A stretch of DNA of 37,977 nucleotides from a bacterium (GTDB taxonomy: Bacteria; Cyanobacteriota; Vampirovibrionia; Gastranaerophilales; Gastranaerophilaceae). Made by a program: the position numbers and the translations under genes. Shown here piece after piece: positions 7,338 through 15,852 of this stretch; position 1 is the stretch's first letter; every line of letters begins with the position of its first letter. The DNA lies in NCBI GenBank assembly GCA_017403285.1, contig JAFQOI010000162.1, positions 1-37,977 on the forward strand, given 5' to 3'. The notes under the pieces were generated by a model. It was given only the letters and a program-made list of their open reading frames with translations. It was not told the DNA's origin and searched no databases.

Positions 7338-8771
7338 TTCATTATACGTTTTTATGTATTCTTTTGCACTGTGTGTCCAAGAAAAATCTGCGTCCATTGC
7401 GTTTTTAACAAGATTTTTCCAGACTTTTTTGTTTTTGTATGTATCTACTGCATATTTTATAGCAGATATCATATCGCTAGCATTGTAATTAAAGAATTTA
7501 AATCCATTAGCACCTTCTAGTGGATAACCTTTTATTGAATCTTCAAGCCCTCCAGTTGCTCTTACTATTGGGATTGTTCCATATTTTAATGCAATCATTT
7601 GTGATAACCCACAAGGTTCAAATCTTGATGGCATAAGGAACATATCTGCTCCAGCATAGATTTTATTTCCTAAATCTGCTCTATATTCGATACGTGCTCT
7701 AACATTTTTTGAGTTATAACTGAGCCATACAAAGAAATCTTCGTATCGTTTTTCTCCCGTTCCGAGAATTATAAAATCTGCATCAATATCTCTTATCTCA
7801 TTTTCTGCAAATTTTATTAAGTCAATGCCTTTTTGTTCTACAAGTCTTGAAATAATAGCAATTAACGGTCTATCTTTTTTATATTCAAGCCAAAAATCTT
7901 TTAATATTTCTTTTTTACATCTTTCTTTGTTTTTGAAATCAGTTTCATCATAGTTATATTTGATATATTTATCTGTTTTTGGATTGAATTCTTTATAATC
8001 AATTCCATTTAAAATGCCTTTAAGTTTATTCTCATTATTTCTTAATGTCCAATCCATACCTTCTCCATAGTCATAGGTAAGAATTTCTTGAGCATATTTA
8101 GGGGAAACGGCAATAATCTTATCTGCATAATTTAATGCACCTTTCATCCAGACAAGGTGTCCATAGTGTTCAAGTCCATAAGAATGATAAACTTCATCTT
8201 TGTTTATGCCTGCAAAATCAAGAATTTCAGGGAAGTATCTTCCTTGATATGCTAAGTTGTGAATTGAAAATACAGTTTTTGCATTTTTGAAGAAATCATC
8301 ATTTTTATAGCAGGTTTTTATCCATACAGGAATCATAGCGGTATGCCAATCATTACAGTGAATAATGTCTGGCTTAAAGTTCAATAATCTCGCATATTCA
8401 AGTGCTGTTTTTGAAAAAACTATAAATCTTTCTTGCTCATACCAACTGTCAATGCCAGAGGGATAGACACAATTAAAACAAGAATAAAATTTCGGATTTT
8501 CAATAAAAAATACATTTATGTTTGTATCAGGAAGTTTACACATACTTAGAGTAAAAGAATAATGCGCATATCCAAAATCCATATTTAATTTCGAATTTGG
8601 TAACTCTTTTATTTCGTATTTTTTTTTATCAATACTTCCCACAAGTGGAGTAAAAATAGCAATTTCTCTATCATCACTTTCAATAAATTTGGGCAAACTT
8701 CCCATAACGTCGGCAAGTCCTCCAACTTTTGTAAATGGTGCTAATTCAAATGTTGTGTATAATATTTTCAT
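7326..8771 (-). CDS. glgA: Glycogen synthase, ADP-glucose type (GT5)
   Basis: 481 residues, normal for bacterial GlgA. Seen: the N-terminal KVGGLADV nucleotide-sugar loop (K15-L19), HCNDWHTAMIP, AISRLVEQKGIDL in the C-terminal domain, and the donor-site block PSRFEPCGLSQMIALKYG followed by TGGLEDS. Known: transfers glucose from ADP-glucose to the end of an alpha-1,4-glucan. It is last in a minus-strand run (TPR protein, ruvA, glgA) with a 12-base gap to ruvA. No glgC or glgB is in the window, so the pathway is split across the genome. The ATG at 8771 follows an AAAGGGG-like SD. Confidence 0.95.
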   Translation of the reverse strand: MKILYTTFELAPFTKVGGLADVMGSLPKFIESDDREIAIFTPLVGSIDKKKYEIKELPNSKLNMDFGYAHYSFTLSMCKLPDTNINVFFIENPKFYSCFNCVYPSGIDSWYEQERFIVFSKTALEYARLLNFKPDIIHCNDWHTAMIPVWIKTCYKNDDFFKNAKTVFSIHNLAYQGRYFPEILDFAGINKDEVYHSYGLEHYGHLVWMKGALNYADKIIAVSPKYAQEILTYDYGEGMDWTLRNNENKLKGILNGIDYKEFNPKTDKYIKYNYDETDFKNKERCKKEILKDFWLEYKKDRPLIAIISRLVEQKGIDLIKFAENEIRDIDADFIILGTGEKRYEDFFVWLSYNSKNVRARIEYRADLGNKIYAGADMFLMPSRFEPCGLSQMIALKYGTIPIVRATGGLEDSIKGYPLEGANGFKFFNYNASDMISAIKYAVDTYKNKKVWKNLVKNAMDADFSWTHSAKEYIKTYNELIS

Positions 8772-8783
8772 ATTTAAGCCCCT

Positions 8784-9416
8784 TTATGATAGTTTTGAAA
8801 GATAACTAAGTGTTGCTTTTAATATTTCTTCGGTTGTTGAACATTCTTTTCTTGAATGTAATATTTCTTTTATTGCATCTTTTGCTTCGTTTGCAGAATA
8901 ACCAAGAGAAATAAGTACGCTTTGAACTTCTATAATAGTGCTTTGGTCTGTTTCTTTTACTTCAATATCTGAAATATCTGGTGGTGTCGCATTCGACCAG
9001 TTAATTAACTTGTCTTTTAATTCAAGAATTATTTTTTGTGCAACTTTAATCCCGACACCTTTTGCTCTTGAAAGTTCTTTAAAATCTTCTCTAATCATTA
9101 TGTCGATAAGTTCAGATATAGAAAATTCGTCACAAATTAGTAATGCTGATTTTACTCCAATCCCTGAAACACTTTGTAAAATATTGAAAATATCTCGTTC
9201 CTCTCTTGTTATAAAACCAGTAAGAGACATAGAGTCTTCTTTATGACTAAGTGATATATATATTTTTACTTGGTCGCCTTCTGCCCCTATTCTTTCAATA
9301 GTGCTTTTTCCTGTGTTGACAAAATATCCGACATTGTTGACGTCAACTATAATATGAGAACCTCTGTATGAGGTTTGTTGTTTAGAAATCAATGTTCCTT
9401 TTAAATATTCGTACAT
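8784..9416 (-). CDS. ruvA: Holliday junction branch migration protein RuvA
   Basis: 210 residues, typical length. Domains: an OB-like N-terminal part (MYEYLKGTLISKQ, IIVDVNNVGYFVNTG); two helix-hairpin-helix motifs (SVSGIGVKSALLICDEF and AKGVGIKVAQKIILELKDKL); an acidic linker; and the C-terminal RuvB-contact domain (VLISLGYSANEAKDAIKEI). Known: tetramers clamp Holliday junctions and recruit the RuvB motor. Two bases separate it from the upstream TPR gene and 12 from glgA. ruvB and ruvC are not in the window. Confidence 0.95.
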   Translation of the reverse strand: MYEYLKGTLISKQQTSYRGSHIIVDVNNVGYFVNTGKSTIERIGAEGDQVKIYISLSHKEDSMSLTGFITREERDIFNILQSVSGIGVKSALLICDEFSISELIDIMIREDFKELSRAKGVGIKVAQKIILELKDKLINWSNATPPDISDIEVKETDQSTIIEVQSVLISLGYSANEAKDAIKEILHSRKECSTTEEILKATLSYLSKLS

Positions 9417-9418
9417 AG

Positions 9419-10009
9419 TTATTCTTCTTTATTTAATTCGTTATATTTGTCTAATGCTTTTTGTGCTTCTTTTTTGTTATCAAGTTGCTTGTATGTTAAG
9501 GCAAGATTGTAGTAAAAAGACGGCTCATCTTTTTTTAGAGAAATTGCTTTTTTAAATGCAACTTTTGCTCCATCGTATTCTTTTTGCCCTAAATAAGCAC
9601 AACCTAAATTGTAATAATAATATGGGTAATCTTTTTTATATTTTATTGCTGTTTTATATTCGTTAATGGCACTGTTATATTTGTATTGTTTTAGATAAAT
9701 GTTTCCTAGATTGTAGTGTGCCTTGTCGTATTCTGGATTAAGCAAAATGGATTTTTTTAAGAAAAATACAGCATTTTCATCGGATCCTAAATCTTGTGAT
9801 AGATTTGCAAGTATATACCATACTTCATAATCTCTATCTTTTTCCATAATTCTTGAAACCATTTTATATGCTTCTTCTACGTTATTTGAATTGTATAAAG
9901 CAATGATTTCTTTCTTTTGTTCTTCAATAGATGTTGCTGCATCTGCAGTTTGATAACTGAAGAATGCAAATAATGTATAAATTAATAAAACTGATAATAT
10001 TTTTTTCAT
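9419..10009 (-). CDS. Exported TPR-repeat protein
   Basis: 196 residues. Signal peptide MKKILSVLLIYTLFAFFSYQ with cleavage near ADA. Then about four TPR units, most clearly NPEYDKAHYNLGNIYLKQYK, KKDYPYYYYNLGCAYLGQKEY and KKDEPSFYYNLALTYKQLDN, each with the W/L-G-A pattern. The SD GGTGGG precedes the ATG. Known: TPR arrays are protein-docking scaffolds. It is the first gene of the ruvA-glgA run, which does not explain its role; no partner can be named. Probably periplasmic. Confidence 0.85.
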   Translation of the reverse strand: MKKILSVLLIYTLFAFFSYQTADAATSIEEQKKEIIALYNSNNVEEAYKMVSRIMEKDRDYEVWYILANLSQDLGSDENAVFFLKKSILLNPEYDKAHYNLGNIYLKQYKYNSAINEYKTAIKYKKDYPYYYYNLGCAYLGQKEYDGAKVAFKKAISLKKDEPSFYYNLALTYKQLDNKKEAQKALDKYNELNKEE

Positions 10010-10125
10010 AATCTACCCACCTAATATTATAGTTTAAATTATTAAATCTTACTATTCTAAATTATTGTAAATTTTTTTAACATTGATGTTATTTTTAAAA
10101 ATTTTATTAATAAAAAATACTTTAA

Positions 10126-10131
10126 TATAAT
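10126..10131 (+). promoter_or_regulatory. Candidate -10 box of the 10157 gene
   Basis: TATAAT in a 147-base divergent spacer, 25 bases before the ATG. The matching -35 is weak (TTTATT near 10103). The rest of the spacer is AT-rich with no other feature that I see. Confidence 0.4.
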
Positions 10132-10156
10132 ATAGGGTTAAACACGCTGGAAAAAA

Positions 10157-11056
10157 ATGATTACATTAGACTTAGATTTATCATATTTAAACAGTTATTA
10201 CCATATTGGTACTACTGCTCTCGAACAATATAAAAATAAGAGCATAGTTGAAATTATGGAAATTGAGGCTGCTAGCGGAAACAAAAAAGCCGCTGAGTTC
10301 CTCATTAGTGCACTTTCTGACCCTAAAGAACTTTCAAGATTATTTAAGCTGATTAACCCTAATAATCGCTATTTAATATTAAAGCACATGAACAAAGCAG
10401 ACCTTTGTAAGGTTATGGAACAACTTGAAACAGATCAAATTGTTTTAGGTTTAAGTATTTTTACTCAAGAAGCATTGTGTCAAATAATGACGTTTTTAGA
10501 GCCCGAAGCACTAGCAACGTTGGTTTTAAAAAATATGGATTCTGAAAAATTTGTAAAAATGCTTCCAGAAGATTATTTGAATGAATTTCTTTCATCAGAT
10601 AAAATTGACAGAACAATTATGATGAGGGCAATGGAAGGTGTTGATGCTTCGCATCTTCAAAAAATGATGGAACGTTCGACCGGTCAACCTTGTTATGATG
10701 ATAAAGAAACAATTTTGCAAAATGTTAGTTCGATGGATGATGATAAACTTTTAAAAACAGTTGGTTCTATGCAAATTGAAGGTAAACGTCAATTGACTAA
10801 CAATATACTTTCTTTAAAACCAGAATTGTTTGAGGAGTTTTCTCCAGAGGCAATGGTTTATCCATTTGAACATATGGAAAAAAATGAAGTTTTAAAATCA
10901 CTAATGGTTTTAGAACCAGAAGATTTTATGCCTGTAATAGAACAGTTGCCAGAAGATGTATTGGCATTAATTGCAACACAAGTTGACCATGAGGTATTTG
11001 CTAAAATACTTTGTAGTGATTTTGCTGATGTTATTGCTCAATGTGGAGCAGCGTAA
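10157..11056 (+). CDS. Cytoplasmic helical-repeat protein, MgtE_N/FliG-like
   Basis: 299 residues, no signal peptide and no membrane helix. From about residue 55 on, the protein is a run of short amphipathic helices of the type 'L..m....l..l....l..l' (for example ILKHMNKADLCKVMEQLE, EALCQIMTFLEPEALATLVL, LKSLMVLEPEDFMPVIEQLP). This is the superhelix pattern shared by the MgtE cytosolic N domain and FliG. The MgtE channel domain is absent, and so are the FliG torque helix residues as far as I can see. The SD is weak (GCTGGA). A stand-alone scaffold or sensor is the safest reading; the family match is by pattern only. Confidence 0.7.
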   Translation: MITLDLDLSYLNSYYHIGTTALEQYKNKSIVEIMEIEAASGNKKAAEFLISALSDPKELSRLFKLINPNNRYLILKHMNKADLCKVMEQLETDQIVLGLSIFTQEALCQIMTFLEPEALATLVLKNMDSEKFVKMLPEDYLNEFLSSDKIDRTIMMRAMEGVDASHLQKMMERSTGQPCYDDKETILQNVSSMDDDKLLKTVGSMQIEGKRQLTNNILSLKPELFEEFSPEAMVYPFEHMEKNEVLKSLMVLEPEDFMPVIEQLPEDVLALIATQVDHEVFAKILCSDFADVIAQCGAA

Positions 11057-11165
11057 TAAATAATAATTAATTGTTAAGAAATGCAAACAAATTTGATTTT
11101 TGCGCAATTGTCTTGTGTGTATATACTTTATATATACGAGAGTTGTTAATGCGTGGATTATAGAT

Positions 11166-11342
11166 ATGAGCGAAAACTTAATTAATACAAAAATGAAAGA
11201 GATTTATTACTATAATCCCTGTCTTGAAACTAGAGATGCTGAAGAACTAGATTCAATCAATGAAACTTGGAAAATAATGAATATGTACGCATTGCAAAAC
11301 TTCGCAAATGTGAATACTCTTATAAAGTTAAATTCTAATTAA
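11166..11342 (+). CDS. Small hypothetical protein
   Basis: 58 residues if started at ATG 11166 (MSENLINTKMKEI). The frame is open upstream to a TTG at 11100, but that part (Cys, Ile and Tyr-rich) does not look coding. It is acidic, mostly helical (TRDAEELDSINETWKIMNMY) and has no recognised family. The stop overlaps the convergent solute-binding protein gene by eight bases. No good SD is seen. It could be spurious. Confidence 0.4.
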   Translation: MSENLINTKMKEIYYYNPCLETRDAEELDSINETWKIMNMYALQNFANVNTLIKLNSN

Positions 11343-12120
11343 CTTTCCATTTTTTTCTTAGTTTTATAAGTGTTCCGTCTCTTTGTATTCTATTTATGGT
11401 CATATTGACGGATTTTTTTAGTGACTCATCATTCTCATTCCTTTTCATTCCAACGGCATAAGGTTCTTGAGATATTTTGTTCTTTAACATTCTATAGTTT
11501 TTGTTGTCAATCAAGAAGCCTGAAAGAATAGTATTATCTGTGCTAATTGCATCTGCTTGACCTTCTTTAAATGCTGCAAATGCTTCTTCGTAATTTTTAT
11601 AGCCGCTTAATCTTGCCATTGGAAGAATTCTTCTCAAGTTTTGTTCTGATGTTGAGCCTAAAACAACAACAGTTGTTTTGTTTTTTAAATCTGTAAAGTG
11701 GTGAATATTGCTATTCTTTTTAACTACTGCACTCTGTCCAGCAATGTAGTATGGATTTGAAAAATCTATTAAATATTGTCTTTGTGGTGTAATTGTAAAT
11801 GTTGCAACGGCAATATCAACTTTGCCAGAGGTAATTGCTTCAATTTTTTCGCCTGTTGTTACAGGTACAAATTTGATTTTTCTTTCATTGCCAAAAATAT
11901 CAATGGCAATTTCTTTTGCTATATCTATATCAAATCCTTCATTTGCTCCTGTTTTTTTATTTATAAATCCAAATGGCTTTGAGTCTGCTTTTACTGCAAC
12001 AACTATATAATCACGTTCTATAATTTGTTCGAGTTGATTCTTTATTTCTTTCTCTTTTCCACAACCTGTTGCTAAAAAAATCAAAGACAAAGCCAATATC
12101 GATAGCAAAAATCTTTTCAT
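11335..12120 (-). CDS. Amino acid ABC transporter substrate-binding lipoprotein (SBP family 3)
   Basis: 261 residues. Lipoprotein signal peptide with lipobox LATGC (C20). Then the family 3 periplasmic binding fold: DYIVVAVKADSKPFGFIN, GFDIDIAKEIAIDIFG (the classic GFDiDl motif), TITPQRQYLIDFSNPYY, and GQADAISTDNTILSGFL. Known: these proteins bind polar amino acids and pass them to a membrane permease/ATPase. No permease or ATPase gene is adjacent, so it is an orphan binding protein here. AAGAGG lies five bases before the ATG. The exact ligand cannot be assigned. Confidence 0.9.
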   Translation of the reverse strand: MKRFLLSILALSLIFLATGCGKEKEIKNQLEQIIERDYIVVAVKADSKPFGFINKKTGANEGFDIDIAKEIAIDIFGNERKIKFVPVTTGEKIEAITSGKVDIAVATFTITPQRQYLIDFSNPYYIAGQSAVVKKNSNIHHFTDLKNKTTVVVLGSTSEQNLRRILPMARLSGYKNYEEAFAAFKEGQADAISTDNTILSGFLIDNKNYRMLKNKISQEPYAVGMKRNENDESLKKSVNMTINRIQRDGTLIKLRKKWKVN

Positions 12121-12181
12121 GAATACCTCTTTTTCAAACTCAATATAATTATTATACCATTCCCTTTCCTAAAAATATAAG

Positions 12182-12187
12182 TATAAT
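12182..12187 (+). promoter_or_regulatory. -10 box six bases before the 12194 start
   Basis: A perfect TATAAT followed by AGAATT and then ATG. There is no room for an SD, so transcription would begin at or next to the start codon. No convincing -35 is seen. Confidence 0.45.
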
Positions 12188-12193
12188 AGAATT

Positions 12194-12805
12194 ATGAAGA
12201 AGATTTTGTTAATAAGTTTTTTATTATTTATAACAATAATTACTGCAGGTGCAGGATATATGGGGACATTGCCTGATATTGAGGCTGAATTTAATTATCT
12301 TAGAAAAGAAAAATCAGAAAAAGCAATGCCAACATATTCTGTTGAAGAACTTGATAAACAAAATGAACAAGAGTTAAGAACGATTCCAAGAGATAATGAG
12401 AACTATGTTGATATTATTATAAAAAAAGATAAGACAACTCAATATCTTCATGATGTGAATTCTGTTATTTTAATTTTAGAAAAATTAAGAAAATGTATAA
12501 ACACTGATGGTGATATACAAAGATTTAATGCGATTGTTAGCAATTTAATTGATAACGTTTCATATATTCAGGAAGAATACAAAGATAAACCTGAAAGTAA
12601 TTATCTTTCTTATACACGGATTGTTGTTGTCGCTCAAGAAGCACGAGCAGTAGCAAACTTCAGAATGCAAGGACAAGTTTCTGCTAGTTATATGCCATAT
12701 ACTTCACAAAGTAATATTTATACAAAAGAAAATCTTGAAAATAGACTCAAATCATTATTGAATAACGTTAATGAAACATTATTTATATTAAAAAATCTAG
12801 AATAA
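12194..12805 (+). CDS. Exported or membrane-anchored helical protein, unknown
   Basis: 203 residues. A strongly hydrophobic N-terminus (MKKILLISFLLFITIITAG) acts as signal peptide or anchor. The rest is largely helical: a charged stretch to residue ~70, then LHDVNSVILILEKLRKCIN and NLIDNVSYIQEEYK, and at the end LENRLKSLLNNVNETLFILK. The pattern could form a helical bundle. Family not recognised. The next gene downstream on this strand is also exported, 75 bases on. Confidence 0.65.
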   Translation: MKKILLISFLLFITIITAGAGYMGTLPDIEAEFNYLRKEKSEKAMPTYSVEELDKQNEQELRTIPRDNENYVDIIIKKDKTTQYLHDVNSVILILEKLRKCINTDGDIQRFNAIVSNLIDNVSYIQEEYKDKPESNYLSYTRIVVVAQEARAVANFRMQGQVSASYMPYTSQSNIYTKENLENRLKSLLNNVNETLFILKNLE

Positions 12806-12880
12806 TCATCCGGAAAAATACCTTGTTGGACGTTACTTTTGTTTTGTTATTTCCCATATATTTATCAGGGGAGATAATTA

Positions 12881-13498
12881 ATGATAAAAAAAATATTTAT
12901 TTTGTTTGTAATTATATGTCAATTAAGTTTTCAAACTATGGCCTTTTCAGAAAAGGATATTGCTGATTTAGAATTGCAAAAATATGGAAAAATATATAAA
13001 GAAGATGATTTGGGTTCACGATTAAGAAGGCTTGAAACAGATGTTTTTGGTATGAGTCAATCTGGAAATATTGATGTCAGAATGAACAATCTTTTTAATA
13101 TGATTTCTCCAACGCATAATTATCAAGGACTTTATCCAACAGAAACTTTTTTAAAACCAGAGAAAAAAGGTTTTATAAGAAAATTCTTTGATAATGTTAC
13201 ATCTTCTTTCTCTTATCCTTATGTTACTGGGTATAGCCCATCTTTATTTGAAATGAATGGTTATCCAAATAATATTTACAAAGATAATCATATTAATTTG
13301 TCAGGAAATAATGGGAATTATTGTTCTTTTTCTAATCCTTATCCGCACAGATACTTTAATGGTGCACATAGATTTCACCATCCTTATGGTAATACTCCTT
13401 ATTACAATAACGGATATAGTCCTTATATTTATACTCCACCAACAGACATAACAAGGAATGTCGCAACCAGGTCAACAGTACATATATTGCGTGACTGA
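12881..13498 (+). CDS. Exported protein with RLrrLEtdVFG motif and Tyr/Pro/Asn-rich tail
   Basis: 205 residues. An excellent SD (AGGGGAG, seven bases before ATG). Signal peptide MIKKIFILFVIICQLSFQTMA. Then ELQKYGKIYKEDDLGSRLRR followed by LETDVFG, a unit that I associate with surface proteins of Melainabacteria and Cyanobacteria, where it is often repeated (recollection). The C-terminal ~100 residues are rich in Tyr, Pro, Asn and His (for example HHPYGNTPYYNNGYSPYIY) and probably disordered, as in adhesive or envelope-associated proteins. A terminator follows at 13510-13536. Function unknown. Confidence 0.7.
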   Translation: MIKKIFILFVIICQLSFQTMAFSEKDIADLELQKYGKIYKEDDLGSRLRRLETDVFGMSQSGNIDVRMNNLFNMISPTHNYQGLYPTETFLKPEKKGFIRKFFDNVTSSFSYPYVTGYSPSLFEMNGYPNNIYKDNHINLSGNNGNYCSFSNPYPHRYFNGAHRFHHPYGNTPYYNNGYSPYIYTPPTDITRNVATRSTVHILRD

Positions 13499-13509
13499 TT
13501 TCATATAAT

Positions 13510-13536
13510 AAAAGAGAACCAATATGGTTCTCTTTT
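13510..13536. terminator. Bidirectional intrinsic terminator
   Basis: AAAAGAGAACC (13510-13520), loop AATAT, GGTTCTCTTTT (13526-13536): 11 pairs with A and T runs on both sides. It can serve the plus-strand gene ending at 13498 and the minus-strand rpsR ending at 13562. Confidence 0.85.
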
Positions 13537-13561
13537 CGGTTTCTCTTTATTTTGAAAATAA

Positions 13562-13795
13562 TTATGATTCAAATACATAACAAAGAAGAGATGCTTCTCT
13601 CGCTTTTTTTACAGCTTTTGCAAGCATTCTTTGATGTTCAGCGCAAGTGCCTGTGATTCTTCTAGGAAGAATTTTACCTGCTTCAGTTAAGTATTTTCTT
13701 AATTTTTGAGCATCTTTGTAATCAATAGTTTCGATTTTGTCTGCACAAAAACTGCAATTTTTACGTTTTTTCTTGTCTAATTGTTCTTTTGCCAT
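13562..13795 (-). CDS. rpsR: 30S ribosomal protein S18 (bS18)
   Basis: 77 residues. Seen: [20 protein letters not shown], then [20 protein letters not shown] and [13 protein letters not shown], the standard bS18 core that binds 16S rRNA and contacts bS6. The CxxC plus later Cys suggest a zinc-type variant of S18, though only three or four Cys are present. It is third in rpsF-ssb-rpsR on the minus strand, with a 31-base gap from ssb. Confidence 0.97.
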   Translation of the reverse strand: MAKEQLDKKKRKNCSFCADKIETIDYKDAQKLRKYLTEAGKILPRRITGTCAEHQRMLAKAVKKAREASLLCYVFES

Positions 13796-13826
13796 TATAT
13801 TTTCCTTTACTTTCTATTTTTATTTA

Positions 13827-14231
13827 TTAAAACGGAATTTCTTCTTCGCCAATAAGGATATCTTCGGTTTCAACTTCTGCAAATTTAACAACTTCTTCTG
13901 CTTTAACAGTATTTGCTTTTGCTGGTGCCGAAGAAGATGTAGAAATCACTTCAAAACTTGATAAATCAATTTCCATGACTTTCTTCTCTGTACCATCTTC
14001 CGATTGAAAACTTGACATTTGAAGTCTTCCCTCTGCAACGATTTTATCGTTTTTTGAAATTGAATTTTCAACTGTTTCTGCCAAGTTGCCTCTAGCGACT
14101 ACTCTAACAAGAGATTGCTCTTTTTCGTCAATATTAAGCGTAAAAGACGTAACAGGGATATTATTGCCTGTAAATCTTTTTTCTGGGTTTCTGTACACTG
14201 TGCCTGAAATTACTGCTTTTGCTATTGACAT
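13827..14231 (-). CDS. ssb: Single-stranded DNA-binding protein
   Basis: 134 residues, shorter than E. coli SSB. An OB fold over about 1-100 (AKAVISGTVYRNPEKRFTGN, VRVVARGNLAETVENSISKND, VAEGRLQMSSF). A short linker of Ser/Ala/Lys leads to the acidic tail EDILIGEEEIPF, which ends in IPF as needed for partner docking. The first strand reads AVISGTVYRNPE where most SSBs have vxLvGrL, so it is a diverged member. It sits between rpsF and rpsR, its common place in bacteria. Confidence 0.95.
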   Translation of the reverse strand: MSIAKAVISGTVYRNPEKRFTGNNIPVTSFTLNIDEKEQSLVRVVARGNLAETVENSISKNDKIVAEGRLQMSSFQSEDGTEKKVMEIDLSSFEVISTSSSAPAKANTVKAEEVVKFAEVETEDILIGEEEIPF

Positions 14232-14246
14232 TCTTTTCTCCGATTC

Positions 14247-14543
14247 TTACGCTTTAACTGCTGATGCTTCTAAAAGCATAGTTCTTAATACGTTTTCGTT
14301 CAATCTCAATTGTCTAACAAACTTTTCTACTTGATTTGGTTCCATTTCAAATGTTTGAACAGCAAAGTAACCATCTCTGAAATTTTGAATGTCATAAGAT
14401 AATTTTTTTCTGCCCATTTTATCTGTTGAAAGAACTTTTCCTTCAAGAGAAGTAATAGTTTCTTCAATTTTTGCAACAAGTTTATCATATTCTTCTGAAT
14501 CAATATTTGGTTTAATTATTGATAATAATTCGTACGTTCTCAA
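14247..14543 (-). CDS. rpsF: 30S ribosomal protein S6 (bS6), TTG start
   Basis: 98 residues. Start chosen at TTG 14543 (reads LRTYELLSIIKPN): CTCCTT on the plus strand at 14552-14557 gives an AAGGAG SD seven bases upstream, and this length fits bS6. The open frame extends 22 codons further to 14609, but the SD falls inside that extension. Motifs: RTYELLSIIKP, KVLSTDKMGRKKLSYDIQ and GYFAVQTFEMEPNQVEKF. Known: S6 pairs with S18 on the platform of the small subunit. First gene of rpsF-ssb-rpsR. Confidence 0.96.
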   Translation of the reverse strand: MRTYELLSIIKPNIDSEEYDKLVAKIEETITSLEGKVLSTDKMGRKKLSYDIQNFRDGYFAVQTFEMEPNQVEKFVRQLRLNENVLRTMLLEASAVKA

Positions 14544-14551
14544 TTTAATTT

Positions 14552-14557
14552 CTCCTT
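14552..14557 (-). promoter_or_regulatory. SD deciding the TTG start of rpsF
   Basis: AAGGAG on the minus strand, seven bases before TTG 14543. No other initiator in frame has a comparable SD. Confidence 0.75.
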
Positions 14558-14625
14558 GACTTATATATCTATTCAAAAAATAATATATCACGAACATTTT
14601 TAAATACAATAATTCAATGTTTTTA

Positions 14626-14634
14626 TGTTAAAAT
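14626..14634 (+). promoter_or_regulatory. Extended -10 of rlmN
   Basis: TGT-TAAAAT (TGn plus a -10-like box), nine bases before ATG 14644. The predicted leader is only a few bases and there is no SD. Confidence 0.45.
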
Positions 14635-14643
14635 TTGTGTGCT

Positions 14644-15675
14644 ATGGATAAATTTTTACTAATTGGAAAAAGTCTTCAAGAAATTGAAAAATTTATGGTT
14701 GATAATAATCAATCTAAATTTAGGGCTAAACAAGTTTATAATTGGCTATATTTAAAATCAGTGAATGACTTTGACAAAATGACTGATCTTTCAATTCAAA
14801 CGAGAGAGTTGTTGAAAGAGAAGGCACAAATATGCTCGATTTCTTTAAAGGAAAAACAAGTAAGCAAAGATTCAACAATGAAATTTCTTTTTGAATTAGG
14901 GGATGGAAATTGTGTTGAAGCAGTATTGATGCGATTTGATAACAGAGCAAATTTAACAGCTTGTATTAGTACTCAAGTTGGTTGTGCCATGGGGTGTACA
15001 TTTTGTGCTACTGCAAAACTTGGTTTTAATAGAAATTTAACTGCATCAGAAATAATTCAACAGATTTTTTTAATACAAGCACATACTGGACTAAAAGTTA
15101 CCAATATTGTCTATATGGGACAAGGTGAACCTTTATTAAACTTTGATAACTTTATTGATTCTGTGAAAATGTTTAGAGAACAATTTCAAGTAGGAGCAAG
15201 AAGAATTACAGTGTCTACTTGTGGAATTATTCCTGCAATTAACAAACTCGCTGATATGGATTTTCAATCAACTTTGGCAATTTCGCTTCATGCCCCAGAT
15301 AACGATATAAGAAAAGAGATAATGCCAATTTCTAAAAAATATCAGTTTGATGGACTTCTTGATACTCTTAAGTCTTATACTCAAAAAACAGGACGTAGAG
15401 TTACTGTTGAATATGTTTTAATTGGTGGCGTAAATGATTCTCAGGAAGATGCAAAAAAATTAGCTTATGCAATTTCTAAATTAAAGAGTAACGTTAATTT
15501 GATTGTTTATAATCCACATGAAAAAAGCGAATATAAAAAACCTTCAAAAGAAAATGTAATGAAATTTAAATATATACTTGAAGCGTCTGGGAAAAAAGTT
15601 ACCATAAGGCTTGAAAGAGGCGCAGATATTGATGCGGCTTGTGGTCAATTGAGTCTAAAAACAAAAAATAAATGA
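14644..15675 (+). CDS. rlmN: Dual-specificity rRNA/tRNA adenine C2-methyltransferase RlmN
   Basis: 343 residues from ATG 14644 (the frame opens with TTG at 14635, which lies against the -10 box). Seen: the radical SAM motif C114-x3-C118-x2-C121 in VGCAMGCTFCATAKLGF; MGQGEPLLN; SLHAPDNDIRKEIMPISKKY; and the C-terminal methyl-carrier Cys in RGADIDAACGQL (C333). Known: RlmN methylates A2503 of 23S rRNA and A37 of some tRNAs through a methylated Cys intermediate. It is a housekeeping enzyme and unrelated in architecture to the radical SAM cluster at 28-37 kb. Confidence 0.96.
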   Translation: MDKFLLIGKSLQEIEKFMVDNNQSKFRAKQVYNWLYLKSVNDFDKMTDLSIQTRELLKEKAQICSISLKEKQVSKDSTMKFLFELGDGNCVEAVLMRFDNRANLTACISTQVGCAMGCTFCATAKLGFNRNLTASEIIQQIFLIQAHTGLKVTNIVYMGQGEPLLNFDNFIDSVKMFREQFQVGARRITVSTCGIIPAINKLADMDFQSTLAISLHAPDNDIRKEIMPISKKYQFDGLLDTLKSYTQKTGRRVTVEYVLIGGVNDSQEDAKKLAYAISKLKSNVNLIVYNPHEKSEYKKPSKENVMKFKYILEASGKKVTIRLERGADIDAACGQLSLKTKNK

Positions 15676-15703
15676 TTTGTTAAAAAAAATATTTTCAAAA
15701 AAC

Positions 15704-15732
15704 TTGTAATATTTAAAGTTTTGAAGTAAAAT
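15704..15732 (+). promoter_or_regulatory. Candidate promoter of the 15853-rimM-trmD operon
   Basis: TTGTAA (15704-15709), 17 bases, TAAAAT (15727-15732), in the 177-base spacer after rlmN. The predicted leader is about 110 bases. I saw no clear terminator hairpin or riboswitch in it. Confidence 0.45.
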
Positions 15733-15852
15733 TATAGAGTCAAGATAGAATTGACTAATCTAATCAACATTGTAATTTTTATTGTAACAAGAGCAAAAAC
15801 CCTAAAAGAGAGAGATATATTGTTTTTTGTTTAGAAAAAGGGGCACATCGAA

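Noticed and set aside
10157-11056. Complete MgtE magnesium channel or FliG
   Set aside because: There are no membrane helices, and no FliG charged C-terminal helix is recognised; only the helical repeat pattern is shared.
15676-15852. Riboswitch or leader RNA in the spacer before the rimM operon
   Set aside because: No stable hairpin series or known aptamer core was visible; only a candidate promoter is supported.
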